A stretch of DNA of 64,000 nucleotides from Manis javanica (Eukaryota > Chordata > Mammalia > Pholidota > Manidae): positions 83,677,001 to 83,741,000 of the forward strand of contig NC_133167.1 of NCBI RefSeq assembly GCF_040802235.1, read 5' to 3'. The notes beneath the pieces were generated by a model. It had not been told where the DNA came from and made no database searches. It was given only the letters and a program-made list of their open reading frames with translations. Position numbers and translations under genes: made by a program. Below are positions 24,143-33,869 of this stretch, piece by piece. The first letter of the stretch is position 1. Each line of letters begins with the position of its first letter.

Positions 24143-24246
24143 ACCTTTGGGCAAGTGTTCTGTGGCTCTTTTGATAATTTTGGGATCCTGTGCCTTGACG
24201 TATACCGCATGATAGATGAAGAGGAGCGCAACCCGGAATCCAAAAG
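24143..24246 (+). CDS. KCNU1: KCNU1 exon 7 of 8 in window; both splice ends doubtful
   Basis: Reads TFGQVFCGSFDNFGILCLDV then YRMIDEEERNPESK plus AG of the next Arg codon, matching SLO3 'FGQLFCG...FGILC..YRxIDEEE' and BK 'YGDLFCKAL...NMLCFGIYR'. The exit phase 2 fits the next exon (AG|G = R). The donor is AAAAG|GGGAGT where GTGAGT is expected. In-frame AG for phase-0 entry is AAGAAAG| at 24142. SLO3 seems to have a few more residues here (PRK is encoded at 24134-24142), which would need an AG near 24129-24130, where TC is found. The exon sequence itself is open. Confidence 0.85.
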
Positions 24247-24252
24247 GGGAGT
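24247..24252 (+). other. KCNU1: Broken splice donor GGGAGT (expected GTGAGT)
   Basis: The phase, the Arg codon split with the next exon and the AG|G.GAGT context fix this as the donor; +2 is G. The nearest good cryptic donor is CAG|GTGGGA at 24260. Its use adds 13 nt and shifts the last exon into a frame that stops at TGA 26647-26649. Retention of the intron stops at TAA 24302-24304. Confidence 0.75.
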
Positions 24253-24277
24253 ATGCCAGGTGGGAAGGAGCTGTCCC

Positions 24278-24434
24278 AGCACGAGAGCCGGAGCTGCCTA
24301 TTAACTTGAAAGAGAAGTTCAGGGCCCAGGGCCCGTGGTAGCAAAGAAGGGCTGTAGGGGAGGTGATAACAAAGTAGGATAGAGAAGAATGAGTGTAAAT
24401 AATGTGGATGAACTGCAGGGAACAGGATCCAACT
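24278..24434 (+). repeat. Right source of chimeric intronic duplication
   Basis: These 157 bases, starting AGCACGAGAGCCGGAGCTGC and ending GGAACAGGATCCAACT, recur at 23103-23260. The block begins about 30 bases beyond the broken donor of the seventh KCNU1 exon. Confidence 0.93.
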
Positions 24435-26622
24435 AGGATTGGCCATTTAAGGAGAATGGCATCTCTGTCCCCAGGGAATACTGAAGTGTAGACCCAGATT
24501 TTAAATCAGGGTTCTTTTGTAACTTACCCCTTATCCATGTCTGTGCAACTTTTTAAAGCAGAAAAGCCACTGTCCACATTGGAAGGATGTACTTGTTTTC
24601 TGTTGGGCTCACTGGGTAAATATCTGTTGAGTGCCTCTCCTAGCCACTGTGCCTTAGACATGACAATTGTATGGGTGATATGTTCAGATTTCAGTTTAAA
24701 GAAGATCAGTCTGACAGCAGTTTAGAGGAAGAGAGAGGACGTGAACGTGGAGGGCAGGAGGAGACACGAGGGTGTGCAGTCTGCAGTGATGTAGGCCCAG
24801 ACCGAGATTCTCCCGGGGGAGGGACAGGATTCAGTAGAGAAGGACAAATTAAAGACAGTAGAGTGGAAATAGACTGATGGATCCTCATCCCAGGAGATTG
24901 GGGAGGAAGCCAGAAGCCACACTAGTTAAAGTGGAGCAGGCTTGTATAGAAAGACAAGTTCTCTTCTCATAAGAGGAAAGAAGGAAAGCAACAAGGCCAG
25001 GCAAATACAGCTGTACGTGAAGGGTGTGCCCGAGGGGACTGTCACAAAGCACCAGGATTCCTCAGGCAAGCACAGGCGTAGCTCCTGCAGAGAGGACAGT
25101 GGAGGAAGTACGGGAGTTGAGAAAGAGGTACATTGGGGTTAATGGCAGAGGTGGCTTGCTGAGGATTTGTAGGACTGTCAGGTGGAAAGGCAAAGGGCTG
25201 GGATTCCTGATGAAGGGTAGATGTGCCCCAATATGGGCATGAAAGAGGAGGAAGGATAGGAAGTTATGGTCAGAGTCTGGCTTATCGAAACACAATATTA
25301 GAAGTGGGACATGTCAAGAAACTACAACATCCAGTATGTGGCCAGCAAGTGGTTTGGGGATGAAGATCGCTGGGAAGTGGAAATCAGAAATGTGTCTGGA
25401 TGTTGCAGCTGTAAACCACGTAGACACTGCAGGCGCACGAGACATGGCAGCGCTAGATTTGAAAGCAAAAGTGTCCCGAGGGCCACAGGCCTGAGCGACA
25501 TGGTGGCCTGCGGATGGCACTGATGAACCAGCAGGCAGGGTGATGCGGCTGCAGAGCATGAGCGGTGAAGATGGTTCTGGAGGCAGCACTGGGGAGTGTG
25601 GAGGATGCAATCTCTGTCTGTGCCTGTACTCCATCCCTCCCCCAGCACCTGTGGGGGACCTGTGGAGCGTGGTGACTGGGAGAAAGTGCAGCCTCTACTT
25701 GAGAGGACCTCAGAGAAGGAAATACTTGTTTTAAATTATCATAGATCTTGTTTGGAATATTACCGAGGTTACAGGGGACCCAGGGAAGACTATTCAGTGA
25801 AAGAAGGTCAGTGGTGCATTAAGATGGGTGTTAAGGACAGAAGAGGTGATTGTCTGAGGCAGCAGTGAAGAAGTGCAGGCTGCAAGTTATGGAAGGCCAT
25901 CCTGCCTCCAGTTTTGATATGAACTCTGGTGTAATAATTATGTCTGATATTGTACGAGGCAACCTGCCTCCCTACAAAGTCTTTCCATGCAGATCCAGGT
26001 TCTGGGTGTTCTGTAAGACTCAGATACTATTTGCTTACCATTCAAGGCTTCAAATAGAACTTTAGCTTGAATTTCTTTTTATTCCTTTCTTCACCGGCCA
26101 GACTACATCCTGTGTGAAAGTTGGTAGCATAAACATTAGGGTATGCCTAAATCAGGATGGAAATATCTACAGACTATGTAATCTTCTGGTTTTAATAAAG
26201 CTTGGCTAAGTGCTCAGTATTGTGCAATTGGATTCAGTAGTGTAGCAAATATTAAAAGCAGAGAAACCTGGAGTCAAAAGGGTCATTAGAGATCAATCAG
26301 CCCAAACCACAGTCCTACCCTTCTCCCATTAAAATGCTGAGGAAAGGCCCGGAGAAAGGGAGTACCATGCCTAAGATCAGAAATGGTTGGTTTCAGAGGT
26401 AGGGATAAGCACTAGTCCCCCCCAGTTCCTAGTCTAAGACCTCTCCTATTACTCTGTGCCAGAGATATTTACTATTCATCAGAAACCAGTGAGGCAAAGC
26501 AAAACAAAAACATTTCCTCTTTTACTCCTGCAAGATTACATCATAAGTTTCGCCATTACCTGTAGCTACACTGACCCAGCTGCAGAGGCTCAGAAATCAT
26601 CTTTGGCTTTTCTTTGTTACAG

Positions 26623-26866
26623 GTTTGTGATTACCTGGCCAGACAGTGAGTTTAACCTACTGTCCTCTGATCTTGTGTTTTGTGCCATCCCTTTCAAAAC
26701 TTGTTGTTACAAAAAGGATAATATTTCATCTCCAGGTCCATATGAAATTACCAATGTAGTGCCACTGACACTTACAGACATAAATTATGCTTCTCAAGCT
26801 GACCCAGTTAACCAGACTACACCACCATTGACTACATCAGTACGTAATTTGTGGTCAACCTGTTAG
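26623..26866 (+). CDS. KCNU1: KCNU1 terminal coding exon (end of RCK2 and tail)
   Basis: Acceptor CTTTGTTACAG|G. Reads FVITWPDSEFNLLSSDLVFC, AIPFKTCCYKKDNISSPGPY, EITNVVPLTLTDINYASQAD, PVNQTTPPLTTSVRNLWSTC, stop TAG 26864-26866. The first part matches SLO3 'FVITRP..EF.LL.SDLVFCAIPF' and BK '[20 protein letters not shown]'. The low-complexity tail is expected to vary. As I recall it, human SLO3 continues further; the bases after the stop could encode a short SLO3-like piece (SNSERK near 26926-26943) only past further stops (TAA 26870, TAA 26897), so the tail is shorter here. Confidence 0.92.
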
Positions 26867-27002
26867 TGATTCTAAGTCAGCTACATTGACTCCAAGTGGT
26901 AAACTATCATCCCAGACACCATCCCGTCAAACAGTGAAAGAAAGTAGAATGGAAAACATGAAGGAAACCACATGTTTATTCTAATCCCACTGGATCTGGC
27001 AT

Positions 27003-27012
27003 AATAAATAAA
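27003..27012 (+). promoter_or_regulatory. KCNU1: Overlapping polyadenylation signals
   Basis: AATAAATAAA gives two overlapping AATAAA hexamers about 140 bases after the KCNU1 stop, a suitable place for the end of the transcript. Confidence 0.7.
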
Positions 27013-27904
27013 GAAGTGTATGATAAATGCCTGCATGAGAAGAGTTCATTGCACTGTGTCCCTTGAGCAGAAAACATGTTAGTGTGAGCTGTGTTCAAGA
27101 TGTTCATCCATACTCACTGGGTTCCTACAGGCAGGGACTATAAGAAAAAAAAATGAGACGGAGATGAGAAAGAGCCCCCAAATCAAGAATATGTCCTTTA
27201 TCCTCAAACAGGCAAATAGTAAGTAAAAAAAATATCTCCTCTTTTTTTCCTCTTGCTTTTCCTTTCTTTATCTCTTTCTATCAGAGGTAAAAAAGAAGGT
27301 GCTGGTTTGAACTGGAAGCCAGTTTGTGTATAACTAAGACCTGTGTATGCCTGGCACAAGAGAGAGTGTTAGAGTGTCCTGGAATGGGGTGCCTGGCTGA
27401 AGTCAGGTAGATTGAAATATATAACCTTCAGAGTATCACATAAAAGATAGAAGATGTTCCAAAATGAGCCAATTCCCCACTCTATAACCTCACTTTCAGT
27501 TAAGTCATTATGCCTAGGTATACTCTGCTAACGTAGTAACCAAAAGCTCAGCACATTCAGGATGTATTCACTCCCAACTGGTGATCTTGCAATGATGAGC
27601 TTTGTAACATAGATAAACAGATAGATAATTAATCTAAGAATTAGCAAACAGTCTCTTCCAGCATATACATTATATTTTAATTTCACATGAAGTCATCATC
27701 AAGGTCAGTCTTAAATAATACCATGCCAACCACATTGCAATGAAATTCAAAATTGGTAAAAAAATACTGAGACCTCAACAAAGAAAACTGACCAGCATTT
27801 TGGAAATAAAAAGCAAGACATAAAACCTGAATCAACCATGGGTCAAATTTAAAACTTCTTGATATTAAAAACTTGTGAGATCTAAATAATGCAATCTATA
27901 TATT
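27013..27904. other. Downstream of KCNU1, no feature recognised
   Basis: AT-rich sequence with poly-purine patches near 27146-27160 and 27225-27300. The part from about 27700 may be old LINE sequence leading into the L1 copy that follows, but I cannot show it. Confidence 0.5.
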
Positions 27905-29175
27905 GAAATGTGTGGCATTCTTCTCCAACAAATGGTAGTGGGAAAACTGGAGATATACATGGAAAAAATGAAGTGGGACTCTTATTTTACACCACATACA
28001 AAAACTAGAGGTAAACTATTGAACATCAGCTTAGTAATTTTTTCTGGATATGTTCTTCCCCACCCCAGGCCAGGGAAACAAAAACAAAAATAAATAAGTG
28101 GGACTACATCAAACTAAAAAGCTTCATCACAGCCAAGGAAATCAACAAAACAAAAAGGCAACTACTGAATGAGAGTGGATATTTGCAAATGATGTATCTA
28201 AGAAGGGGCTTACATCAAAAATATATAAAGAATTAATGCAACTCAATACCCAAAAAACAAATTATCTGATTTTAAAATGGATAGAGGACCTAAATATACA
28301 TTTTTCCAAAGAAGACATACAGGTGGCCAACAGAAACATGAAAAGATGCTCCACATCACCAATCAGGGAAATGCAAATCAAAACTACAATGAGATATGAA
28401 CTCATACCAGTTAGGATGGCCACTACCCAAAAGACAAGAAATAACAAGTGTTGGCGAGGATTTGGACAAAAGGAGACTGCCATACACTGTTGGGAATGTA
28501 AATTGAGTAACCACTGTGGAAGCCGTATGTAGGATCATCAAAACACTGAAAACAGAAATACCATATGGCCCAGTAATTTCACTTCTGGGAATTTACCCAA
28601 AGAAAGCAAAAATCACTAATTTGAAAATATATTCACTCCAATTTTTATTAAAGCATTATTTGTAGTAGCCATGATATGGAAGCAAACTAAGTGTCTATTG
28701 ATAGGTGAATGGATAAAGATGTGGTATGTATACATGATGAAATATTACTCAGCCATAAAAAGAATGAATTCATGCCATTTGCTACAAATGGATAGACCCA
28801 AAGGGTACTATGCTAAGTGAAATAAGTCAGAGAAAGACAAATACCATATAATTTCACTTATATTTGGAATCTAAAAACAAAACAAACAAATAAAACAAGT
28901 AGACTCCTAAAAAGAGAGACCAGACTATTGGTTGCCATAGGGGAGAGAGGTGGGGGATTAGTGAAATAGGTGAATTATAAAATAAATGAGTCACAGGGAT
29001 GAAAGTTTAACATAGACAATATGGTCAATGAAATACAACGATATCTTTGTACATTGACAGATGATACCTACACTAACTTGATGAGCTTTTAAAAATACAT
29101 GTAATTGTCAAATCACTCTGTTGTACATCTGAAACCAATATAACATTGTATATAAACTTTCAATTAAAAAGCTAA
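27905..29175 (+). repeat. LINE-1 3' end (ORF2 C-terminus and 3' UTR), copy 1
   Basis: Typical L1 order: a degraded ORF2 tail with GGGACTACATCAAACTAAAA, AAAGAAGACATACAGGTGGC, TCAGGGAAATGCAAATCAAA, ACTACAATGAGATATGAACT, TGGATAAAGATGTGGTATGT, ATGAAATATTACTCAGCCAT and TTGTACATCTGAAACCAATA. Frames are broken by stops and frameshifts. Confidence 0.92.
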
Positions 29176-30345
29176 AAATTTTAGAAACTGACTCAAAATA
29201 GATTAAAGACTTAAATGTCAGTCCTCAGAACTTTCTGGAGGAAAAAATAGGGGAAAATCTTCACATTGAATTAGTGATTTTTTGGCTATGGCAACAAAAG
29301 CACAGAAAACAAAAGCAGAAATAGGTAAATGGGACCATATCACACTTGAAACCTGCACAGCAAAGGACACAATCTTAACAGTGAAAAGGCAGCCTATGGA
29401 ATAGGAGGAAATGTTTGCAAGCCATATATATGATAAGGGGTTAATATCCAAAAACAGTAAGAATTTCTACAACTCAACAAACTCAATTCAAATAAAAAAT
29501 GAACAAAGAACTTGAACAGACACTTTTCCAAAGAAGATACACAAAAAAATGGCCAACAAGCATGTGGAAGGGTGCTCAGCATCACTAAACATCAAGGAAA
29601 TGCAAATCAAAACCACCATAAGTTACCACTTTACACCCATTAGACTGACCACTACCAAAAAAGAAAAAGAAAATAAATGTTGATGAGGATATAGAATTGG
29701 AAACTGGTGCATTGTTGATGGGAATGTAAAATGGTGCAGCTACTATGGAAAAGAGTTTGGAAGTTCCTCAAAAACTTAAAAATAGAACTACCATATTGAT
29801 CCAGCAATCCCACTCTGGGTATATATCCAGAAAAATTAAAAACAAGATCCTGAAGAGATATCTGCGCACCCATGATCATTGCAGCATGATTCACAGTTGC
29901 TAAGGTGTAGAAGCAACCTACATGTCCATCAGTGAATGAATGGATAAAGAAAATGTGGCATTTACATACAATTAGGTATTATTCAGCCTTAGAAAAGAAG
30001 GAAATCCTGTCACATGCTACAACATGGATAAACCTTGAGGACATTATGTTAAGTGAAACAAGTCAGTCACAAAAAGGCAAATTCTGAACGTCCCACTTAT
30101 ATGAGGCATCTACAATAGTCAAACTCTCCAAAACAAAAAGAATGGTGATCACCAGGAGCTGGGGGAGAGAGAAAAGGGACTTGTTCTCAATGGATATAGA
30201 GTTTCCATTTGGCAAAACAAAAAAGTTCAAAAGAGCTATTGTACAACAATGTGCAAATAGTTACCATTACTGTATGGTTCACTTAAAAATGTTTAAGATG
30301 GTGAATTTTATATTTTTGATTACAATTTAAAAATGGCAGTATACT
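29176..30345 (+). repeat. LINE-1 3' end, copy 2, directly following copy 1
   Basis: The same L1 landmarks appear a second time and in the same orientation: AAATGGGACCATATCACACT, CCAAAGAAGATACACAAAAA, ATCAAGGAAATGCAAATCAA, TGGATAAAGAAAATGTGGCA and AGGTATTATTCAGCCTTAGA, ending in AT-rich sequence. It is diverged from copy 1, so it is a separate insertion, not a simple recent duplication. Confidence 0.9.
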
Positions 30346-30885
30346 TACAAATCAGTACAAAGAAGTGAATTTGTAGCCTTGTATATATGTGCAGAAATGA
30401 TCAAAATTAATTGAAAATTAATGAGGTAATTGCTTAATTTAACAAATTAAAGAAGTAATAGAGTAAATTAACATAATTCTAAAGAGAATTTGCATCTTTG
30501 GTATTTCCGAAAGGACTTGACTAGAACAGGACAGCAGATCACGAATACAGAGTCTGCTCTGCACAATAGCTAACTATCTGTTATTTTGGGGGAATTGCAA
30601 AACTGCCGTCTATCAAATGGATTTTCTGGGTTTGTGTTTCTCCTAAACAGATTGTCTGTGGTTCTCCTAGAGAACCACATTTTTTTAAACAGAGAGCAAC
30701 ATTTTTTTAAACAGAACTGAGAAGGGCATCTAGGTTAACATGAAGAAGCTGAATGGGGATATGCAAAAGTCTCTAAGATTTGCTGTTCAAAGTGTGATTC
30801 CCAAAAAACATCTGCATTACCTGAAAGTGGGCTCCATCCCAGACCTTTCAAATCAGAATCTGCATAGTAATGAGATCCGTAAGTG
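30346..30885. other. Intergenic, with a MER5-type fragment near its end
   Basis: AT-rich sequence. About 30783-30885 holds the MER5 series GCTGTTCAAAGTGTGATTCC, CATCTGCATTACCTGAAAGT and AATCAGAATCTGCATAGTAA. A short direct repeat of CATTTTTTTAAACAGA occurs at 30677 and 30699. Confidence 0.6.
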
Positions 30886-30887
30886 AG

Positions 30888-31140
30888 ATAACATACATAC
30901 ACACACACAATACATATATGCAAGATGAAAACATTCTAGAGATCTGTTGCACAGTATATAAACAAGCATATATATTATGTATATGTATATTACACATCCA
31001 CATATACATACATGTATCACATATTGAATACACATATAAGCACACTATATATAATGTAATACATAATATATATGTGTAATGTATATTACACACCCACCTA
31101 TACACAGACATACGTACACACACATACATATATAAACACG
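30888..31140. repeat. Compound CA/TA/ATAC microsatellite
   Basis: About 250 bases of alternating purine-pyrimidine sequence (ACATACATACACACACACAC, TATATATTATGTATATGTAT and similar). It produces long chance frames on both strands rich in Tyr, Ile, His and Cys, which are not genes. Confidence 0.92.
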
Positions 31141-33860
31141 TATAGTGGCTTCTGATTTAAAGGTCTGGAGGTTTGGTTTTAATGAAAACTGCCTCCTCCA
31201 ACATGTAGCTGTTAGGCAGATTAACATCTACTTAAGACCTGCTGCACATTCCAAAGACTCTAATTAGCTCTAAAATCTTCAAGCTGAGTACCTTCAAACT
31301 GTAAAGGAGTTGAAGGAGCTGGAGATCAATGAATCTGGGATGCAGTTTCCTGGAGGAACGATAACCTATAGCTCAGAGCCAAGAGGTGTTTCTCCCTTGC
31401 CAAAAAACAAAAGAGCCCAGCCTCTCGAAGTAATCTTCCTTGGGTTTCTCGATTGGCATGCATAGGGAGTTTGCAACGTAAGGAGGGAAGGCAGTGAGAG
31501 GAAAGAGGGGAAGAGGGAGAAAGGGCCCGACACTAATTAGGTTTGAAAGAGTACAGGATGCGCCCAGCCACTGCGTGCTGAGAGGGAAGGACCCAGAGCA
31601 GCTGATGCTAAGTTCCAACTAAAGGACTGCCAGTCCCCTGAGGACAGCACCAGGTAAACCTGATCGTCTCTGTCATTTACAATCATTATCAGGCAGGCTG
31701 CTTCTGTAATTTTCCTGGGGAGCCAATTAACAGATCCCTGCAGCTCCGAGGAAATGTCCCAGCTCCCCACTTGTTTTTGAAAAGGAGAAATAGGCAGCTG
31801 TCACCCTACTGCCTCCTGACTGTTGCCTCTTGTAAAGGCAGGAAAGGGGGTTCACCAGGCAGAGCCGTGACTCCTCGGCTTAGGGGAATGGTCGGAGTCA
31901 GCCTTCTCTTTGCCTTCCTGTACTCTCTCCTCTAGCAACCTAAATTAGCCTCCAAATAGCCCAGCAAGCCTTGTTCCTTTTCTGAGCCATGGAAATGCTG
32001 ACCACGTTTCACTCTTTCTTGCCTTCAAGAAGGTATCTTTGCAGCATTTCGTCTTGCAGAAAAGCAGGGGAAGGCCAGCTAATGCACTGAGAAGAGTAAA
32101 GAAGAGCCGCTCTTCTCTTAAATGTATTAGACCTAAGCTCGCTCCTTCCCTGGATACCATCCTTTCTCTTGCCTTCCTGTCACAGCCAGACTTTTTACTA
32201 GTTGTCTACATTCACTACTTTATTTCTACATCTCTGATTCACTGTGTAGGCCACCCCAACCTGGCTGCAACCCCCATTTTTCTAAGATCACTTAGTCCCT
32301 CAATGTAAAATGATACTTAATACTAGCCCAGGATTCAGTGCAAGGATCCCCCCTCCATCCTGGACCATTGCCTTCCCCTGACTTCAGGATAGAACAGTCT
32401 TCTAGTTTTCCATTTCCTTTTCTGAGTATGCTCTCCTTTTATACAACACAATTAGGGGCATTAGCATGACTCAAAACTTGATTATGGAACTTTTTAATCT
32501 CAGGGATCACTGAGCAATCCAAATAATTGAAACTGGAAAGCACATACCTGAAATTGAAAGGGCAGGGGCTACTTACCTCAAGCCATTATTTCTGTGCAAA
32601 AATGTGGGCTCAGTTTTGCCAGATCTTTTTATTTTTCAGAGAAATGGAGAATTCTAATTTTTATATAAAAATGTTCTTCTCTTTAATTTTTATTTATAGC
32701 TATGATAGAGTAGCCGTAACAGCTAACCCTCACTCCAAGAAAAAGTTTTTGAACTGGGTAAATATGTTTTTAGGTGCCTGTTTGAAGTAATAACTTGAAA
32801 AGCTAAAATCCAAGAGAAAAGAAAACATTGAAGTGAGCTCACCATTCTTTGCTATTTTTCCCTGAATGCATTTGTCAGTAAGTGTTACTAACCAAGAGAT
32901 CAAGTTGAATTTTAAGGCTAAGAGCATTCAGAGCATTCAGAGGTCTCATAGGGCCAGAGGGGGGAAAAAATTGGAGTTCAAGGTTATCAAGGCAGCTAGT
33001 CTAGAATTGAGAAGACTAGGTTTTGGAGAAAAGAGAATTGGAAAACTGTGAGCATGACTTTCTGCACTTTTTTTCTTGAGGATATTATTTATTCGTAATA
33101 TTTTCAACATAAGAGGCTGAGAAGCCTGGAAGGAGGGATTAGCTAAGAAGCCGGAAAGCTGAGCAGAGCTTCTGCCACTCTCCAAGTGCTGGGAAGGAGA
33201 AATTGGGCATTCGAGGCCTGGCAAGGGGGCTGGCCCAGGTAAAAAGCCTTTGCTTGGTTGAAGTTTTCAATTAAAATTCTTGAAAGGTCCTCCTTTAGGA
33301 TTACTTCAAACTAGAAATAAAGTAGTTCTCACAAAGCACAGAATCAGTTATAAGGCCTCCATTCCTTGATGGTATCGAAGTGATCAGTCCCAGCTATAGT
33401 TGCCTATAAAAAAAAAGAAGTAAATCCTCTCTTCTGGAAGTTAGCATTATTCAAAGTTCCTGTACTTTTTATACACAGTATCCAGTACTCAATACAAATG
33501 GTTGGTGCCAGTCTTATCTCTGCCTTAATTTATGCTTTTATCAAGCAACCTAAATTAACTTCCGGATAGGACAACAAGCCTTGTTTCCTTCTAGTTTCTG
33601 AGATATGGCAGTGAATGTTGATTGTATTTTTTATTCCTTTTGCCTTAAAGAAATAAGTAATTACAATGAATGACAGTAGAAAGACTCAAATGACCAAAAA
33701 CCAAGAGAAAAGAAATAGGTAATGGAAAAAACCCTCAAACATCTAGATGCAGTACATAAGACAGAGACTTGAAAGTAACTGGTTAAAATGTTCAAGCAAC
33801 TGGATGACACTTCTAGTCAGGTGCTTGGTGACAGTGTTTCAGGAGTAACTTTAGTCTGAC
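31141..33860. other. Intergenic, mostly unique sequence
   Basis: No exon or young repeat recognised. Two diverged related stretches, about 31934-32040 and 33543-33650, share AGCAACCTAAATTA and CAAGCCTTGTT in the same order. The part from 31150 to 31800 has balanced composition and could be conserved non-coding sequence, which only alignment can tell. Confidence 0.5.
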
Positions 33861-33869
33861 AGATGTGGG

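Larger units (their letters stand above)
24247..26622 (+). other. KCNU1: KCNU1 last intron
   Basis: A 2.4-kb intron ending in TTTGTTACAG. It contains the right source of the chimeric duplication (24278-24434) and a diverged L2/MIR-like stretch at about 26270-26430. The purine-rich region around 24700-25900 carries many chance open frames and no recognised domain. Confidence 0.75.
1015..27012 (+). pseudogene. KCNU1: KCNU1 (SLO3 potassium channel), 3' part of gene, probably inactivated
   Basis: Eight exons on the + strand spell the C-terminal cytosolic part of SLO3, the alkalinisation-activated potassium channel of the sperm flagellum, which works as a tetramer with LRRC52. The identity rests on colinear similarity to SLO3, and more distantly to BK (KCNMA1), through the RCK2 domain (see the exon entries). 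Exon phases agree across every junction: 0, 0, 1, 1, 0, 0, 2. The 5' exons encoding the membrane domain and RCK1 lie outside the window. Three lesions are visible: an AT donor at 6070, an in-frame TAG at 11559-11561 and a GG donor at 24247. The other five exons have open frames and GT/AG ends as far as they can be judged. Introns are kept, so this is not a retrocopy. Family identity is firm. Loss of function is inferred, and alternative splicing or a segmental duplicate would be other readings. Confidence 0.65.

Noticed and set aside
30848-31129. Open frames rich in Tyr, Cys and Ile over the CA/TA tract
   Set aside because: These are translations of a microsatellite.
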